From: an uncultured Chloracidobacterium sp.
GTDB taxonomy: Bacteria; Acidobacteriota; Blastocatellia; Pyrinomonadales; Pyrinomonadaceae
NCBI GenBank assembly: GCA_937941715.1
Contig: CALDGX010000071.1
Coordinates: forward strand, 1-57,086
DNA: 57,086 nucleotides
Reading direction: 5' to 3'
Every line of letters begins with the position of its first letter. The stretch's first letter is position 1. Shown here one piece after another: positions 42,529 to 51,007 of this stretch. Both the position numbers and the translations under genes were made by a program. The notes below the pieces were generated by a model. That model saw nothing but the letters and a program-made list of their open reading frames with translations. It was not told where the DNA came from and ran no database searches.

Positions 42529-44754
42529 ATGAAAAAAGCAGCATTGCTCCTGTTGGTGTCGGTCTGCGCCTGCGTCGTGCAGGCCCAGTCGGTGAGAAAT
42601 ACGAGTGCGGCGGCCCGTCCGTCGGCCCCGGCCAATTCCCTGCCGATCCGGCGCGTGATCCTTTATTCGAACGGCGTCGCCTATATCGAGCGTCGCGGTT
42701 TTGTCACGGGCAACGCCGAGATCGACCTTTCGTTCAAGCAATCGCAGGTGGACGACGTGCTCAAATCGATGGTCGTACTCGACCTCGGCCAGGGCAAGAT
42801 CGGCGCCGTCAGCTACAACTCGTCGATGCCGGCGTCGGCCCGGACGGCCGAGATACCGTTCAGCATCGATCCGCAGTCGGAACAGTCCGACGGTGCGGGC
42901 GGCGGGCTCGCCGGCGTGCTGTCACAGCTGCAGGGAGCCAAGGTGTTGGTCACGTCGTTAAAAGGCACGGCGTCGGGCTCGATCCTGACGGTCGAAAAAC
43001 GGGCGGCCGCCGCCGATAAGAAGACGGACGAAAAGCCGTCGCCCGTGCTCGCCTATTCGCTCGTCATCGCCTCGGACACCGGCGAGATAACCAGCTTTGA
43101 CCTCGCGGACGTGCGCAGCGTAAAACTGCTCGAGGACGGCACGCGAAAGGACCTCAGCGAATTTGCGAACGCCACCGCCTCGACCCGCCGCCGCGACGCC
43201 AAGACCATCTCGGTCACCTCCAACGGCGAGGGCCGCCGCGAGATGGTCGTAAGCTATACCGTCGCCGCCCCGATCTGGAAAACGACGTATCGCGTCGTGC
43301 TGGACGCCGAGGGCAAACCGTTCTTTCAGGGCTGGGCGATCGTCGATAACGTCAGCGACGAGGACTGGCAGAGCGTACAGCTCTCGCTGGTTTCGGGCTC
43401 GCCCGTTTCGTTCATCCAGAACCTGCAAAAACCGCTCTATCGCTATCGCCCTGTCGTTCCGATCCCCGAGGACCTCAATCTCAAACCGCAGATCTATGAC
43501 CCTGAGAACGAGACCGGCAGCGGCTCGGGCGTCGGTTCGGGCAGCGCTAGCGGAATGGGCAGCGGCTTCGGCGGCGGCAGAGGTTCGACGGTCGAGGTAA
43601 CGTCGGCAAAACCGATGTTTGACGGCGCCAATAACAACTTTATGATATCGAGCGGTTTCGCCGGCACCAGCGTCAGCGACGCCATTGTCAACGAACGCTC
43701 GGGCATCGAAACGGCGGCCAGCGGCGAGGAGATCGGCGACCTATTCGAATACAGGATCGAACAGCCGATATCGGTCGATAAGAACCGCTCGGCCCTGATC
43801 CCGATCATCCAGACCAAGATGGAAGGCGAGCGCGTATCGATATTCCGCGAGCCCGCGGCCGAAACTTCCGACGACGACGATGAAGAGGACGAGAGCGAGG
43901 CGGTAAAGCGCGCCAATCCGCGGCCGATGAGCGGACTTTTGCTCAAGAATGTAACGGCGATGACCTTCGAGGGCGGTTCGATGACCGTGCTCGACCGCGA
44001 CGCCTACGCGGGCGAGGCCCTGATGGAACGCCTCAAGCCAAAGGAGCAGCGGTTGATCTCGTTCGCGCTCGACCTCGGCACGCTCGTCCGCACCGAAAAG
44101 AAAGAGGATCGCGAACCGGCCAAGCTGGTCAAGGTCGTCGGCGGCGTCTTTCAGGTGCATTATTTCAAGACCGAAAAATCGCTCTACAAACTCTCGAATC
44201 AAACCGACCGCACAAAGGTCGTCTATATCGAACATCCCGTCCGCAAGGATTGGGTCCTGTCGGAGAATTATGCCAAGCCCGACTATACGACCGCGAGATT
44301 TTACCGGTTCAGGGTCGAACTCAAGCCGTTTGAGAATCGCGAGATCACCGTCGGCGAAAACCTCGGGATGATGGACAAGTACGGCCTTTCGACGCTGTCG
44401 CCAAAGGACCTCGACCTTTTCCTAGCCGCCCGCGTCATCGACGACGCGACCCGGGCGAAAATGTCAAAACTCATCGATCTGAGGATGCAGATCAACGCGA
44501 TCGACGCAAAACTGATGAGCAACGAAAAGGAAACGGCCGAGATCACCAAGGATCAGGAGCGCTTTCGCGAGAATATCGAGTCGCTCGCTAAGACGCCCGA
44601 CGCCAAACAACTGATCGTCCGTTATATCGCCAAGGCCAATGATCAGGAATCGCGGCTCGAACAGATCACAAAGGACAAGCGGACCTTGCTCGCTGACAAG
44701 GACCGTCTCGAACGCGAACTTGCTGTCGAGATCAAGAATTTTGAGATCAAATAG
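42529..44754 (+). CDS. Exported DUF4139 domain protein
   Basis: 741 residues from the ATG at 42529 (TTGAGG upstream); signal peptide ends near VQAQ. Early block PIRRVILYSNGVAYIERRGFV is the family's N-terminal region (mucoidy-inhibitor-like). Middle DUF4139 core about 220-620 (VSYTVAAPIWKTTYRVVL, VSDEDWQSVQLSLVSGSPVSF, VEHPVRKDWVL-type strand). It contains a Gly/Ser-rich insert (about 330-360) and an acidic run (Asp/Glu, about 450-462). The last 100 residues are a coiled coil (KLIDLRMQINAIDAKLMSNEKE). Function unknown. Confidence 0.85.
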   Translation: MKKAALLLLVSVCACVVQAQSVRNTSAAARPSAPANSLPIRRVILYSNGVAYIERRGFVTGNAEIDLSFKQSQVDDVLKSMVVLDLGQGKIGAVSYNSSMPASARTAEIPFSIDPQSEQSDGAGGGLAGVLSQLQGAKVLVTSLKGTASGSILTVEKRAAAADKKTDEKPSPVLAYSLVIASDTGEITSFDLADVRSVKLLEDGTRKDLSEFANATASTRRRDAKTISVTSNGEGRREMVVSYTVAAPIWKTTYRVVLDAEGKPFFQGWAIVDNVSDEDWQSVQLSLVSGSPVSFIQNLQKPLYRYRPVVPIPEDLNLKPQIYDPENETGSGSGVGSGSASGMGSGFGGGRGSTVEVTSAKPMFDGANNNFMISSGFAGTSVSDAIVNERSGIETAASGEEIGDLFEYRIEQPISVDKNRSALIPIIQTKMEGERVSIFREPAAETSDDDDEEDESEAVKRANPRPMSGLLLKNVTAMTFEGGSMTVLDRDAYAGEALMERLKPKEQRLISFALDLGTLVRTEKKEDREPAKLVKVVGGVFQVHYFKTEKSLYKLSNQTDRTKVVYIEHPVRKDWVLSENYAKPDYTTARFYRFRVELKPFENREITVGENLGMMDKYGLSTLSPKDLDLFLAARVIDDATRAKMSKLIDLRMQINAIDAKLMSNEKETAEITKDQERFRENIESLAKTPDAKQLIVRYIAKANDQESRLEQITKDKRTLLADKDRLERELAVEIKNFEIK

Positions 44755-44757
44755 CGG

Positions 44758-46092
44758 CTATAACTTGATGTAGATCTTTTTGCGGTAGAGCAGCCACATC
44801 AGGAACAGCCAGAGGAGGATAAAACAGACGGCATAGAGCAGCGACGCGTCGACCGGTTGGGCCACCGACATAAATACATTGTCGAACAACCATTTTTGGA
44901 CCGCGACCGGTTGGCCGTCCGTTCCGATGACGCGATAGGCACCGATCATTCGGGCAAATATCCCCGAAAACACGAAGAGCGGCAGTGCGTTGGTCCCGAA
45001 GATGACAAAGGGCCTGGCCCACGCCTTGTAACCTTTGATATCGATCAGCCAAAAACATGCCCCGAGTGTGAGCAATGCGAGCCCGGCCGTGACAAGCACG
45101 TACGAACTTGTCCAAAGAGCCTTGTTGAACGGGAAATAGCTGTTCCAAACATAGCCTGCCGCAAGCAGTACGGTCCCAAAGAAAAAGAGACCCGAAACTT
45201 TGTTCAGCCCGTCTCTGCGGTCCGCGGTGCCCGCCATGTCGGCATCGTCATCCGCCGACCGCCGTGTCAGCCACGTTCCCGTAAGAACACCGGCGATGGT
45301 GGTGGCGATCGCAGGCAACGTCGACAAAATACCCTCGGGATCAAACACCTTGGCCGAGCGCCAGATGTGGGCTTCGGTCAATATCGTCCGGTCGAGCCAG
45401 GCCGCGAGGTTGCACGCTTTGTCATCGATCGTGGTCATCTCGCATCCGGGCACCGGGATCATCGTCATTATCGCCCAGTACCCAAGCAATATTCCGGCGG
45501 CGATGTAAGCCTGCTGTTTCCAATTTGTGTGCAGGAAAATGAGCGATACGGCCAAATAACAAACTCCGATCCGCTGCAGCACGCCCGGGATCCGCATCGT
45601 GCCGAAATTGTACGGCACGACATTGTACCCGGTCAGATTCAGGCCGATCACCCCCGCGATGCCAAGCCCGATCAAGACGCCGGCGAGTTTGAAATTTCTG
45701 AGAAGTAGGAAAAGTAATCCGCCGGTCATCGCCAACCAGATCAGCATTTTCGACCAGTCCGGCGCGTCCGTTGCCGCAAACTGAAAGAACGGGATGACGG
45801 ACATCAGCAGGCCGATCGCAAATATCATCACCGATCGCGAGACGATCTTTGCATACACTTTGCCCGTGACGCCCTCGGCGACACGTTTTCCGAGAGCGAT
45901 CGGGATCGCCACGCCGACAATGAAGAGAAAAAACGGAAAGATCCAATCCGTGGGCGTCAGCCCATGCCACGACGCGTGCTCGAGAGGATCGTAAATATGT
46001 GACCACGTTCCCGGATTATTGACGAGAACCATCCCGGCGATGGTCATGCCGCGGAAAACGTCAAGCGAAACTAGCCTGTTCTCATTGGACAT
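44758..46092 (-). CDS. HGSNAT-like (DUF5009/DUF1624) acyltransferase membrane protein
   Basis: 444 residues and about ten to eleven transmembrane helices. N-terminal RLVSLDVFRGMTIAGMVLVNNPG and TPTDWIFPFFLFIVGVAI match the heparan-alpha-glucosaminide N-acetyltransferase superfamily (COG4299); IPGVLQRIGVCYL and DPEGILSTLPAIATTIAGVLTG are later conserved blocks. Members transfer acetyl groups across a membrane onto sugars; substrate here unknown. Convergent with the DUF4139 gene, only 3 bp apart. Confidence 0.88.
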   Translation of the reverse strand: MSNENRLVSLDVFRGMTIAGMVLVNNPGTWSHIYDPLEHASWHGLTPTDWIFPFFLFIVGVAIPIALGKRVAEGVTGKVYAKIVSRSVMIFAIGLLMSVIPFFQFAATDAPDWSKMLIWLAMTGGLLFLLLRNFKLAGVLIGLGIAGVIGLNLTGYNVVPYNFGTMRIPGVLQRIGVCYLAVSLIFLHTNWKQQAYIAAGILLGYWAIMTMIPVPGCEMTTIDDKACNLAAWLDRTILTEAHIWRSAKVFDPEGILSTLPAIATTIAGVLTGTWLTRRSADDDADMAGTADRRDGLNKVSGLFFFGTVLLAAGYVWNSYFPFNKALWTSSYVLVTAGLALLTLGACFWLIDIKGYKAWARPFVIFGTNALPLFVFSGIFARMIGAYRVIGTDGQPVAVQKWLFDNVFMSVAQPVDASLLYAVCFILLWLFLMWLLYRKKIYIKL

Positions 46093-46099
46093 AAGAGCA

Positions 46100-46179
46100 T
46101 TTAACCACAGATATATACAGATGAACTCAGATAATGGAATCTTATTATCGGTATTTATCTGTGTCCATCCGTGGTTTAA
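46100..46179. repeat. Long imperfect inverted repeat between two minus-strand genes
   Basis: TTTAACCACAGAT (46100-46112) is matched on the other side by ATCTGTG...GTGGTTTAA (46157-46179); TTTAACCAC and GTGGTTTAA are exact inverses, and more pairing continues inward. It resembles the ACCACAGAT...ATCTGTGGT dispersed repeats found in many environmental genomes. It fills the gap between the YfiT-like gene and the HGSNAT-like gene. Confidence 0.7.
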
Positions 46180-46185
46180 CTTTTC

Positions 46186-46713
46186 CTACCAATTCAGCCG
46201 CTCGCGAAGTGTCGTAATATGTGCGGTGTGGTGCAGGCTGTGCCATGCGTAAAGCGCAAGTGCTCCCTCGAGCGGCCATTCGCCTGTTTCGGGATGTATA
46301 AAGCTCTTTTGAAAATCAGCGTCTGACATCGATCGCAGCAGGGTCGACCAACGAACATGTATCGCTTCGATCATCGCCAATGACACCTCGACCGGCAGCT
46401 TGCTGTCCGCAAGCTCCGCCCAACGCTCTTCGTAATACGGCTTGATCGTCGGCGGAGCGTCCTCGGTGAGTGCGAGTTTGAACCTCGTCAATGAGTTTGA
46501 GTGGCTATCCGCGAGATGGTGCACGGTCTGGCGGACGGTCCAGCCTCCCGGGCGGTAAGGCGTGTCGAGTTGAGCGTCGGTCAAACCGGCCACCGCCGCG
46601 GCGACCCTATCAGGAAGTTCGTCGATGATCTGAATTCTTGACCGCCGAGCGCCTTCCGACACCTCGTAATCTCGGTCAAATTCGCCGATCGGAAATCGCA
46701 GATCGTTAGGCAT
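46186..46713 (-). CDS. DinB/YfiT-family metal-dependent transferase
   Basis: 175 residues. Four-helix DinB fold with metal ligand His in VRQTVHHLADSHSN (about residues 65-66) and HSLHHTAHI near the end; W-T-V-R and P-Y-RPGGW are typical of YfiT/BstA. In Firmicutes this family includes bacillithiol S-transferases; whether this organism makes bacillithiol cannot be told here. It lies 21 bp after dnaB on the same strand. Confidence 0.85.
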   Translation of the reverse strand: MPNDLRFPIGEFDRDYEVSEGARRSRIQIIDELPDRVAAAVAGLTDAQLDTPYRPGGWTVRQTVHHLADSHSNSLTRFKLALTEDAPPTIKPYYEERWAELADSKLPVEVSLAMIEAIHVRWSTLLRSMSDADFQKSFIHPETGEWPLEGALALYAWHSLHHTAHITTLRERLNW

Positions 46714-46734
46714 AATCTTATTTTCGCAGGGCAG

Positions 46735-48093
46735 CTATCCGCCGTAATAATTCTCGAACCGGGTAAATTCCTTAAGGAACGCGAGTTTTACCGTACCGGT
46801 CGGGCCGTTTCGCTGTTTGGCGATGATAAGTTCGGCGAGGCCCTGATTCTCTTCGGACGGCTTGTAATAATCTTCGCGGTAAATAAAGGCGACGACGTCC
46901 GCATCCTGCTCGATACTTCCCGATTCGCGAAGGTCGGACATTAGCGGTTTGGGCGGAGTACGTGCCTCCGGGGCACGCGACAACTGCGAAAGCGCCACGA
47001 CCGGGACGTCCAATTCCTTGGCGAGGGCCTTGAGCTCACGCGAGATCTGCGACACTTCCTGCTGACGCGATTCTGACCGCTTGCCGCCTGACATCAACTG
47101 TAAATAGTCGACCACGACCAAGTCGAGCCTCTTTTGCTCGGCGGCCAGACGGCGGCACTTGGCACGCATTTCGAGTACCGAAATGCCCGGAGTGTCGTCG
47201 ATAAACAGCTTTGCCTCGCTCAGTACCCCGATCGCCTCCGAGAGCCGGGTCCACTCACTGGCGACAAGATGCCCGGTGCGGAAGCGGTGGGCGTTGACCC
47301 TTGCCTCGGACGCCAGCATACGCGTGACCAACTGTTCCTTCGACATTTCCAGTGAGAAGACAGCCACGACCGAATCCGAATGAAGTGCGGCATTTTGCGC
47401 CAGTGTCAGACACAGGGCGGTCTTTCCCATCGACGGCCGGGCAGCGACTATGACAAGGTCGGTCCGCTGCAGTCCCGACGTCATCTCGTCGAGTTCGGCA
47501 AAACCGGTCGATAGTCCGGTGATCCCGCCCTCGCCGGCCCGATGTTCACGCACTCTGACCAAAACACGATCCGCGATCGGGCCGATACGCGAAAAGCTCT
47601 GGTTCGTCCGGGCCTCGGCCAAAGCAAAGATCGCCTGCTCGGCACGGTCGAGAATAACGTCGGCATCGTCCTCCTCGGCCAATGCATCGCTGGTGATCGA
47701 GTTGCAGGTCCGTATGAGGTTTCGAACGACCGCCTTTTCCCGAACCACGTTGATGTACTCTTCGACACTGGCAAAGTGCGGAAGGCCGAATGTCAGGTTT
47801 GTGATGGTCGCGGTTCCGCCGATCGATTCGATCGATCCTTCCTTTTTGAGCTCTTCGCCGATCAATATCGGGTCGATCTGCTTCTGTTTCTCAAACAGGG
47901 CGATCATCGCCGCAAACACACGGCGATTGAGCGGCGAGTAAAAATCCTCAGGCTTGAGATGCTCGACGGCCTGGGCTATTACTGAATTGTCCAGGATTAT
48001 CGCTCCCAGAATGATGCGCTCGCTGTCCTCACTGCTGGGCAGCGGTTTCTCTAAAAATTGCTCTCGTCTTGCGTCCGGAAATGCGCCTGCCAT
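46735..48093 (-). CDS. dnaB: Replicative DNA helicase DnaB
   Basis: 452 residues from the ATG at 48093; the open frame extends 40 codons upstream through the rplI terminator, so the longer start is unlikely. N-terminal domain with SSEDSERIILGAIILD and LKPEDFYSPLNRRVFAAM; RecA domain: Walker A ARPSMGKTALCL, VVVDYLQLMSGGKR (Walker B), SQLSRAPEARTPPKPLMSDLRESGSIEQDAD, and C-terminal KQRNGPTGTVKLAF. Hexameric fork helicase. Follows rplI as in many bacteria. Confidence 0.96.
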   Translation of the reverse strand: MAGAFPDARREQFLEKPLPSSEDSERIILGAIILDNSVIAQAVEHLKPEDFYSPLNRRVFAAMIALFEKQKQIDPILIGEELKKEGSIESIGGTATITNLTFGLPHFASVEEYINVVREKAVVRNLIRTCNSITSDALAEEDDADVILDRAEQAIFALAEARTNQSFSRIGPIADRVLVRVREHRAGEGGITGLSTGFAELDEMTSGLQRTDLVIVAARPSMGKTALCLTLAQNAALHSDSVVAVFSLEMSKEQLVTRMLASEARVNAHRFRTGHLVASEWTRLSEAIGVLSEAKLFIDDTPGISVLEMRAKCRRLAAEQKRLDLVVVDYLQLMSGGKRSESRQQEVSQISRELKALAKELDVPVVALSQLSRAPEARTPPKPLMSDLRESGSIEQDADVVAFIYREDYYKPSEENQGLAELIIAKQRNGPTGTVKLAFLKEFTRFENYYGG

Positions 48094-48163
48094 CTGGTGA
48101 AAAATGCTCCGATAAAATGAGTGAAAAAGGCCTGTCCGGTATGCCGGATCGACATATCGAACA

Positions 48164-48199
48164 GAAAAAGAGACCGCAAATTCGTAGTTTGCAGTCTCT
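48164..48199 (-). terminator. Intrinsic terminator between rplI and dnaB
   Basis: On the minus strand AGAGACTGCAAA pairs with TTTGCGGTCTCT (plus 48169-48180 with 48188-48199, one mismatch), then a run of T residues (48164-48168). It ends the rpsF-rpsR-rplI unit before dnaB. Confidence 0.8.
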
Positions 48200-48278
48200 A
48201 ATATTACTCTCATGCGGATACGTTTATCAACGAATCCGATGCGATTTATTCGCGGCCCGCGACCGCGGTCTAAATGGA

Positions 48279-48818
48279 CTATTCAGCCGCCGTTTCAGCG
48301 GATTCAGCCGCTTCCGGAGCCGCGGCCTCGACCTCTTGCGCCTGCTCTTTCGCCGGAGTTTCTCCGCCTTCAGCTGAGACCGTTACCGGAACAGAAAGCG
48401 TAACTTCGCGGTGGAGTTTGACGTTGACGGTGTATTCACCCGTTTCCTTGATCGCGTCTTTAAGCGAGATGCGTCGGCGGTCGATCTCATAGCCCTTGGC
48501 CTTGAGAGCCTCGGCGATGTCCATCGACGTGACCGAACCGAACAACGTACCGTGTTCACCGGCCTTGCGTTCAAAGCTGAGCGAGATGCTCGACATCTGC
48601 TCGAGTTGAGCTTCAGCGGTGGCCTTTTCGATCGCGGCCTTTTTCAAAAGTGCCGCGCGTTCCTGTTCGATCTGCTTTACGTTGCCCTTGGTCGCGAGCG
48701 TAGCCAACCCCTGCGGCAACAGGAAGTTGCGGGCGTAACCGGCCTTGACCTTAACGATCTCGCCGCGTCCGCCGACATGGTCGATGTCCTCGCGTAATAG
48801 TATTGTTGTATTTGCCAT
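48279..48818 (-). CDS. rplI: 50S ribosomal protein L9 (bL9) with Ala/Glu tail
   Basis: 179 residues from the ATG at 48818; an in-frame TTG lies 9 nt upstream, SD AGAGG precedes both. N-terminal rRNA-binding part TILLREDIDHVGGRGEIVKVKAGYARNFLLPQG, long linker helix, C-terminal part about 75-148. The last 30 residues are an Ala/Glu/Pro-rich low-complexity tail absent from the 149-residue E. coli protein. Confidence 0.96.
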   Translation of the reverse strand: MANTTILLREDIDHVGGRGEIVKVKAGYARNFLLPQGLATLATKGNVKQIEQERAALLKKAAIEKATAEAQLEQMSSISLSFERKAGEHGTLFGSVTSMDIAEALKAKGYEIDRRRISLKDAIKETGEYTVNVKLHREVTLSVPVTVSAEGGETPAKEQAQEVEAAAPEAAESAETAAE

Positions 48819-48908
48819 GATGTTCAATCCTCTTGGTATCGGACCATGTCGTCGGGCAACAAATATGAACCCTTGTGACGAACCTCTGATCCGATCGATA
48901 AAATCCTA

Positions 48909-49193
48909 CTAGTCCGCGACGAACGGCAGCATTGCCATCGAACGAGCCCGTTTGATCGCCTTCGCGATACGACGCTGGTCCTTCGCCGAAATGCCCGAAA
49001 TGCGGCGCGGCATTATCTTGCCACGCTCCGGCACGAACTGCCGCAAATAATCGACATCCTTCCAATCCACATAATCGGGGACCAACTGCCTCGGGCGGCG
49101 GCGCTGAAAGCGTCGCGGGCGATCACCGATCACGTCTTCACCGACGCCGAAACCGCCTCTATCGTCCATCATTTCAATATCTTTTTCTGCCAT
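48909..49193 (-). CDS. rpsR: 30S ribosomal protein S18 (bS18)
   Basis: 94 residues. VDYLRQFVPERGKIMPRRISGISAKDQRRIAKAIKRAR is the S18 core. The N-terminus carries an extra 25 or so acidic then basic residues. SD AAGGAG lies before the ATG. Between rpsF and rplI as usual. Confidence 0.97.
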   Translation of the reverse strand: MAEKDIEMMDDRGGFGVGEDVIGDRPRRFQRRRPRQLVPDYVDWKDVDYLRQFVPERGKIMPRRISGISAKDQRRIAKAIKRARSMAMLPFVAD

Positions 49194-49217
49194 AACTTTC
49201 TCCTTGCAGGGCGACGC

Positions 49218-49616
49218 TTAAGCCTCGGCTGACACCTCCGTTGATTCTTCGGTCGGGCGGAATTTTGCACGTTTTGCAGCTTTCGCCTCACGTTTGGCGG
49301 CACGCTTATCGGCGGCCTTGCGATCTTCGTCAACACGGACCGTGACGTAACGCATGATCATGTCGTTGACGCGCATACGGCGTTCGAGTTCCAGGATCTC
49401 CTGTCCGGTCCCGTTGATCTCGAAGAGCACATAGTGGCCTTCCGTCTTTTTCTGGATCGGATAAGCCAAAGTCCTGATGCCGACGTTGTCCATGCGGACA
49501 ACCTCGCCGCCTTCTTTTTCGATCAATTTGCCGACTGCTTCATTCAGCTTATCGATCTTCTCGCCATCCGTTTCGGGATTGACGATATACATAACTTCGT
49601 ACGTTCTATTTGCCAT
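49218..49616 (-). CDS. rpsF: 30S ribosomal protein S6 (bS6)
   Basis: 132 residues. RTYEVMYIVNPETD, VRMDNVGIRTLAYPIQKKTEGHYVLFEING and MRVNDMIMRYVTVRVDED are the family blocks. C-terminal Lys/Ala-rich then Glu/Ser-rich tail. SD AGGAG with 9-nt spacing. The 99-nt leader before it can form a small stem near 49660, a possible S6:S18 control site, though I cannot see the usual CCG bulge. Confidence 0.97.
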   Translation of the reverse strand: MANRTYEVMYIVNPETDGEKIDKLNEAVGKLIEKEGGEVVRMDNVGIRTLAYPIQKKTEGHYVLFEINGTGQEILELERRMRVNDMIMRYVTVRVDEDRKAADKRAAKREAKAAKRAKFRPTEESTEVSAEA

Positions 49617-49715
49617 TTATTTACTATCTCCTCTCGGCTGACCAACCTCATTCTCATTTGGAATGAAGTAAGGATCCTATCGAATGGGCACGTTTATGAG
49701 CCCAAAAATTTCAAA

Positions 49716-50279
49716 CTAATTAAACTTGGCCATCGCAGCATCGACACCATCGGCGATGATCATCTCGACCGCATCGGCAGCGTCATCCAATATCGCGTCC
49801 AGCTTTTCGAGATCTCCCTTTGAGAAATCCTCCAAAACGAAATTAGACGCACTCGATATCGGATGTTCCGGCTGTATCCCGATCCGGACTCGCGTAAAGT
49901 CCTGCGTTTTCAAACAATCGATGATCGACCTGAGCCCGTTTTGTCCGCCGTGCGAACCTTTCGGCCGGATTCGGATCTTTCCAAACGGCAGAGCGAGATC
50001 ATCCGAAATAACGATCAGCTCAGAGTCAACTCTTTCGGGCTTTGAGACGAGGCAGCTGACCGCCTCGCCGCTCAAGTTCATAAACGTCTGCGGCTTGACA
50101 AGTTCCACCGCATTTCCGCCTATGTGCCCGCGTCCGACCAACGCCCGGCACTCAGCCCTTGAGACCTTTGTCTGCAGCCGGTGGGCGAGGCGGTCAACGA
50201 GCATGAATCCCGCGTTGTGCCTCGTCCGTTCGTATTTGCCGCCCGGGTTACCGAGCCCGACAATGAGCCGCTTACTCAA
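49716..50279 (-). CDS. pth: Peptidyl-tRNA hydrolase
   Basis: 187 residues starting at a TTG (50279); no ATG gives the conserved N-terminus. LIVGLGNPGGKYERTRHNAGFMLVD holds Asn11 and catalytic His21; VKPQTFMNLSGEAV and ISDDLALPFGKIRIRPKGSHGGQNGLRSI complete the family motifs. Frees tRNA from peptidyl-tRNA. Directly after rplY, 16 nt apart. Confidence 0.96.
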   Translation of the reverse strand: MSKRLIVGLGNPGGKYERTRHNAGFMLVDRLAHRLQTKVSRAECRALVGRGHIGGNAVELVKPQTFMNLSGEAVSCLVSKPERVDSELIVISDDLALPFGKIRIRPKGSHGGQNGLRSIIDCLKTQDFTRVRIGIQPEHPISSASNFVLEDFSKGDLEKLDAILDDAADAVEMIIADGVDAAMAKFN

Positions 50280-50295
50280 CGTCCAGATTCCTCAA

Positions 50296-50943
50296 CTAAC
50301 CTTCGCTGCCGTCGTCGCTCGAGGCTTCACCGATAACTTCGGGTTGAGCTCCGGCTTCGACCTGCGGTTCGAGTACTGCTTCGCCGACCGTCACGATCGT
50401 AGCAACCACCGTATCCGGAGTTTCAAGCAAGTCGATCCCGGCTCCGACCTTGAGGTCGGAAACATGGATCGAATGTCCGGCAGCCAGATCGGTAACATCT
50501 ACGTCGATCGACTCCGGCGTGTTTGCCGGCTCGCAAAGGACCTTGATCTCGCGTAGCGCCTGCGTCAAAACGGCACCGGCGTCCTGCAGTCCAACGGCAT
50601 GTCCGGTCAAGTGGATCTGGACTGTCATTTCGATCTTTTCACCCTTCGAGAAGCGGCGAAGATCGGCATGGATCAGCCGCCCTTTGACAGCGTCGATCTG
50701 ACGATCCTGAAAGATCACATCATTGACCCCTTCACCCTCGATATCGAGTGAGAAAACGGTGTTGATCCCCGAATCAGAACGGATGATGGCTGCCAGGTCC
50801 TTCAACTCAGCGGTCGCGGCAAGGCTTTCCGAGCCGCCGCCGTAAACAACCACCGGGATCTTGCCGGCGGCACGAAGCCGACGGTTCTCGTTCTTGCCGC
50901 GCGTATCACGCTTTTCTGCTTTAATTACTATTTTTTCTGCCAT
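50296..50943 (-). CDS. rplY: 50S ribosomal protein L25/general stress protein Ctc (bL25)
   Basis: 215 residues, the long Ctc form with an extra C-terminal beta domain. KAEKRDTRGKNENRRLRAAGKIPVVVYGGG is the N-terminal 5S rRNA-binding part; VFSLDIEGEGVNDVIFQDRQIDAVKGRLIHADLRRFSKGEKIEM follows. The last 25 residues are Glu/Asp/Ser-rich. SD AAGGA before the ATG. Sits between prs and pth in the widespread order. Confidence 0.95.
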   Translation of the reverse strand: MAEKIVIKAEKRDTRGKNENRRLRAAGKIPVVVYGGGSESLAATAELKDLAAIIRSDSGINTVFSLDIEGEGVNDVIFQDRQIDAVKGRLIHADLRRFSKGEKIEMTVQIHLTGHAVGLQDAGAVLTQALREIKVLCEPANTPESIDVDVTDLAAGHSIHVSDLKVGAGIDLLETPDTVVATIVTVGEAVLEPQVEAGAQPEVIGEASSDDGSEG

Positions 50944-51007
50944 AACTCTTTTCCTTGCCTTTTATGAAACGCCGTAAACGCCGGCAGTTTCGTTTCCGAG
51001 GCCCAAA

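Noticed and set aside
44857..45708. Plus-strand frame of 283 codons opposite the HGSNAT-like gene
   Set aside because: Arg/His/Pro-rich antisense product without any domain.
49617..49715. S6:S18 autoregulatory motif upstream of rpsF
   Set aside because: A weak stem is visible, but the characteristic CCG bulge could not be found, so it is not listed as a feature.
49726..50556. Plus-strand frame of 276 codons opposite pth and rplY
   Set aside because: Both minus-strand genes have complete family motifs; the plus frame crosses their boundary.
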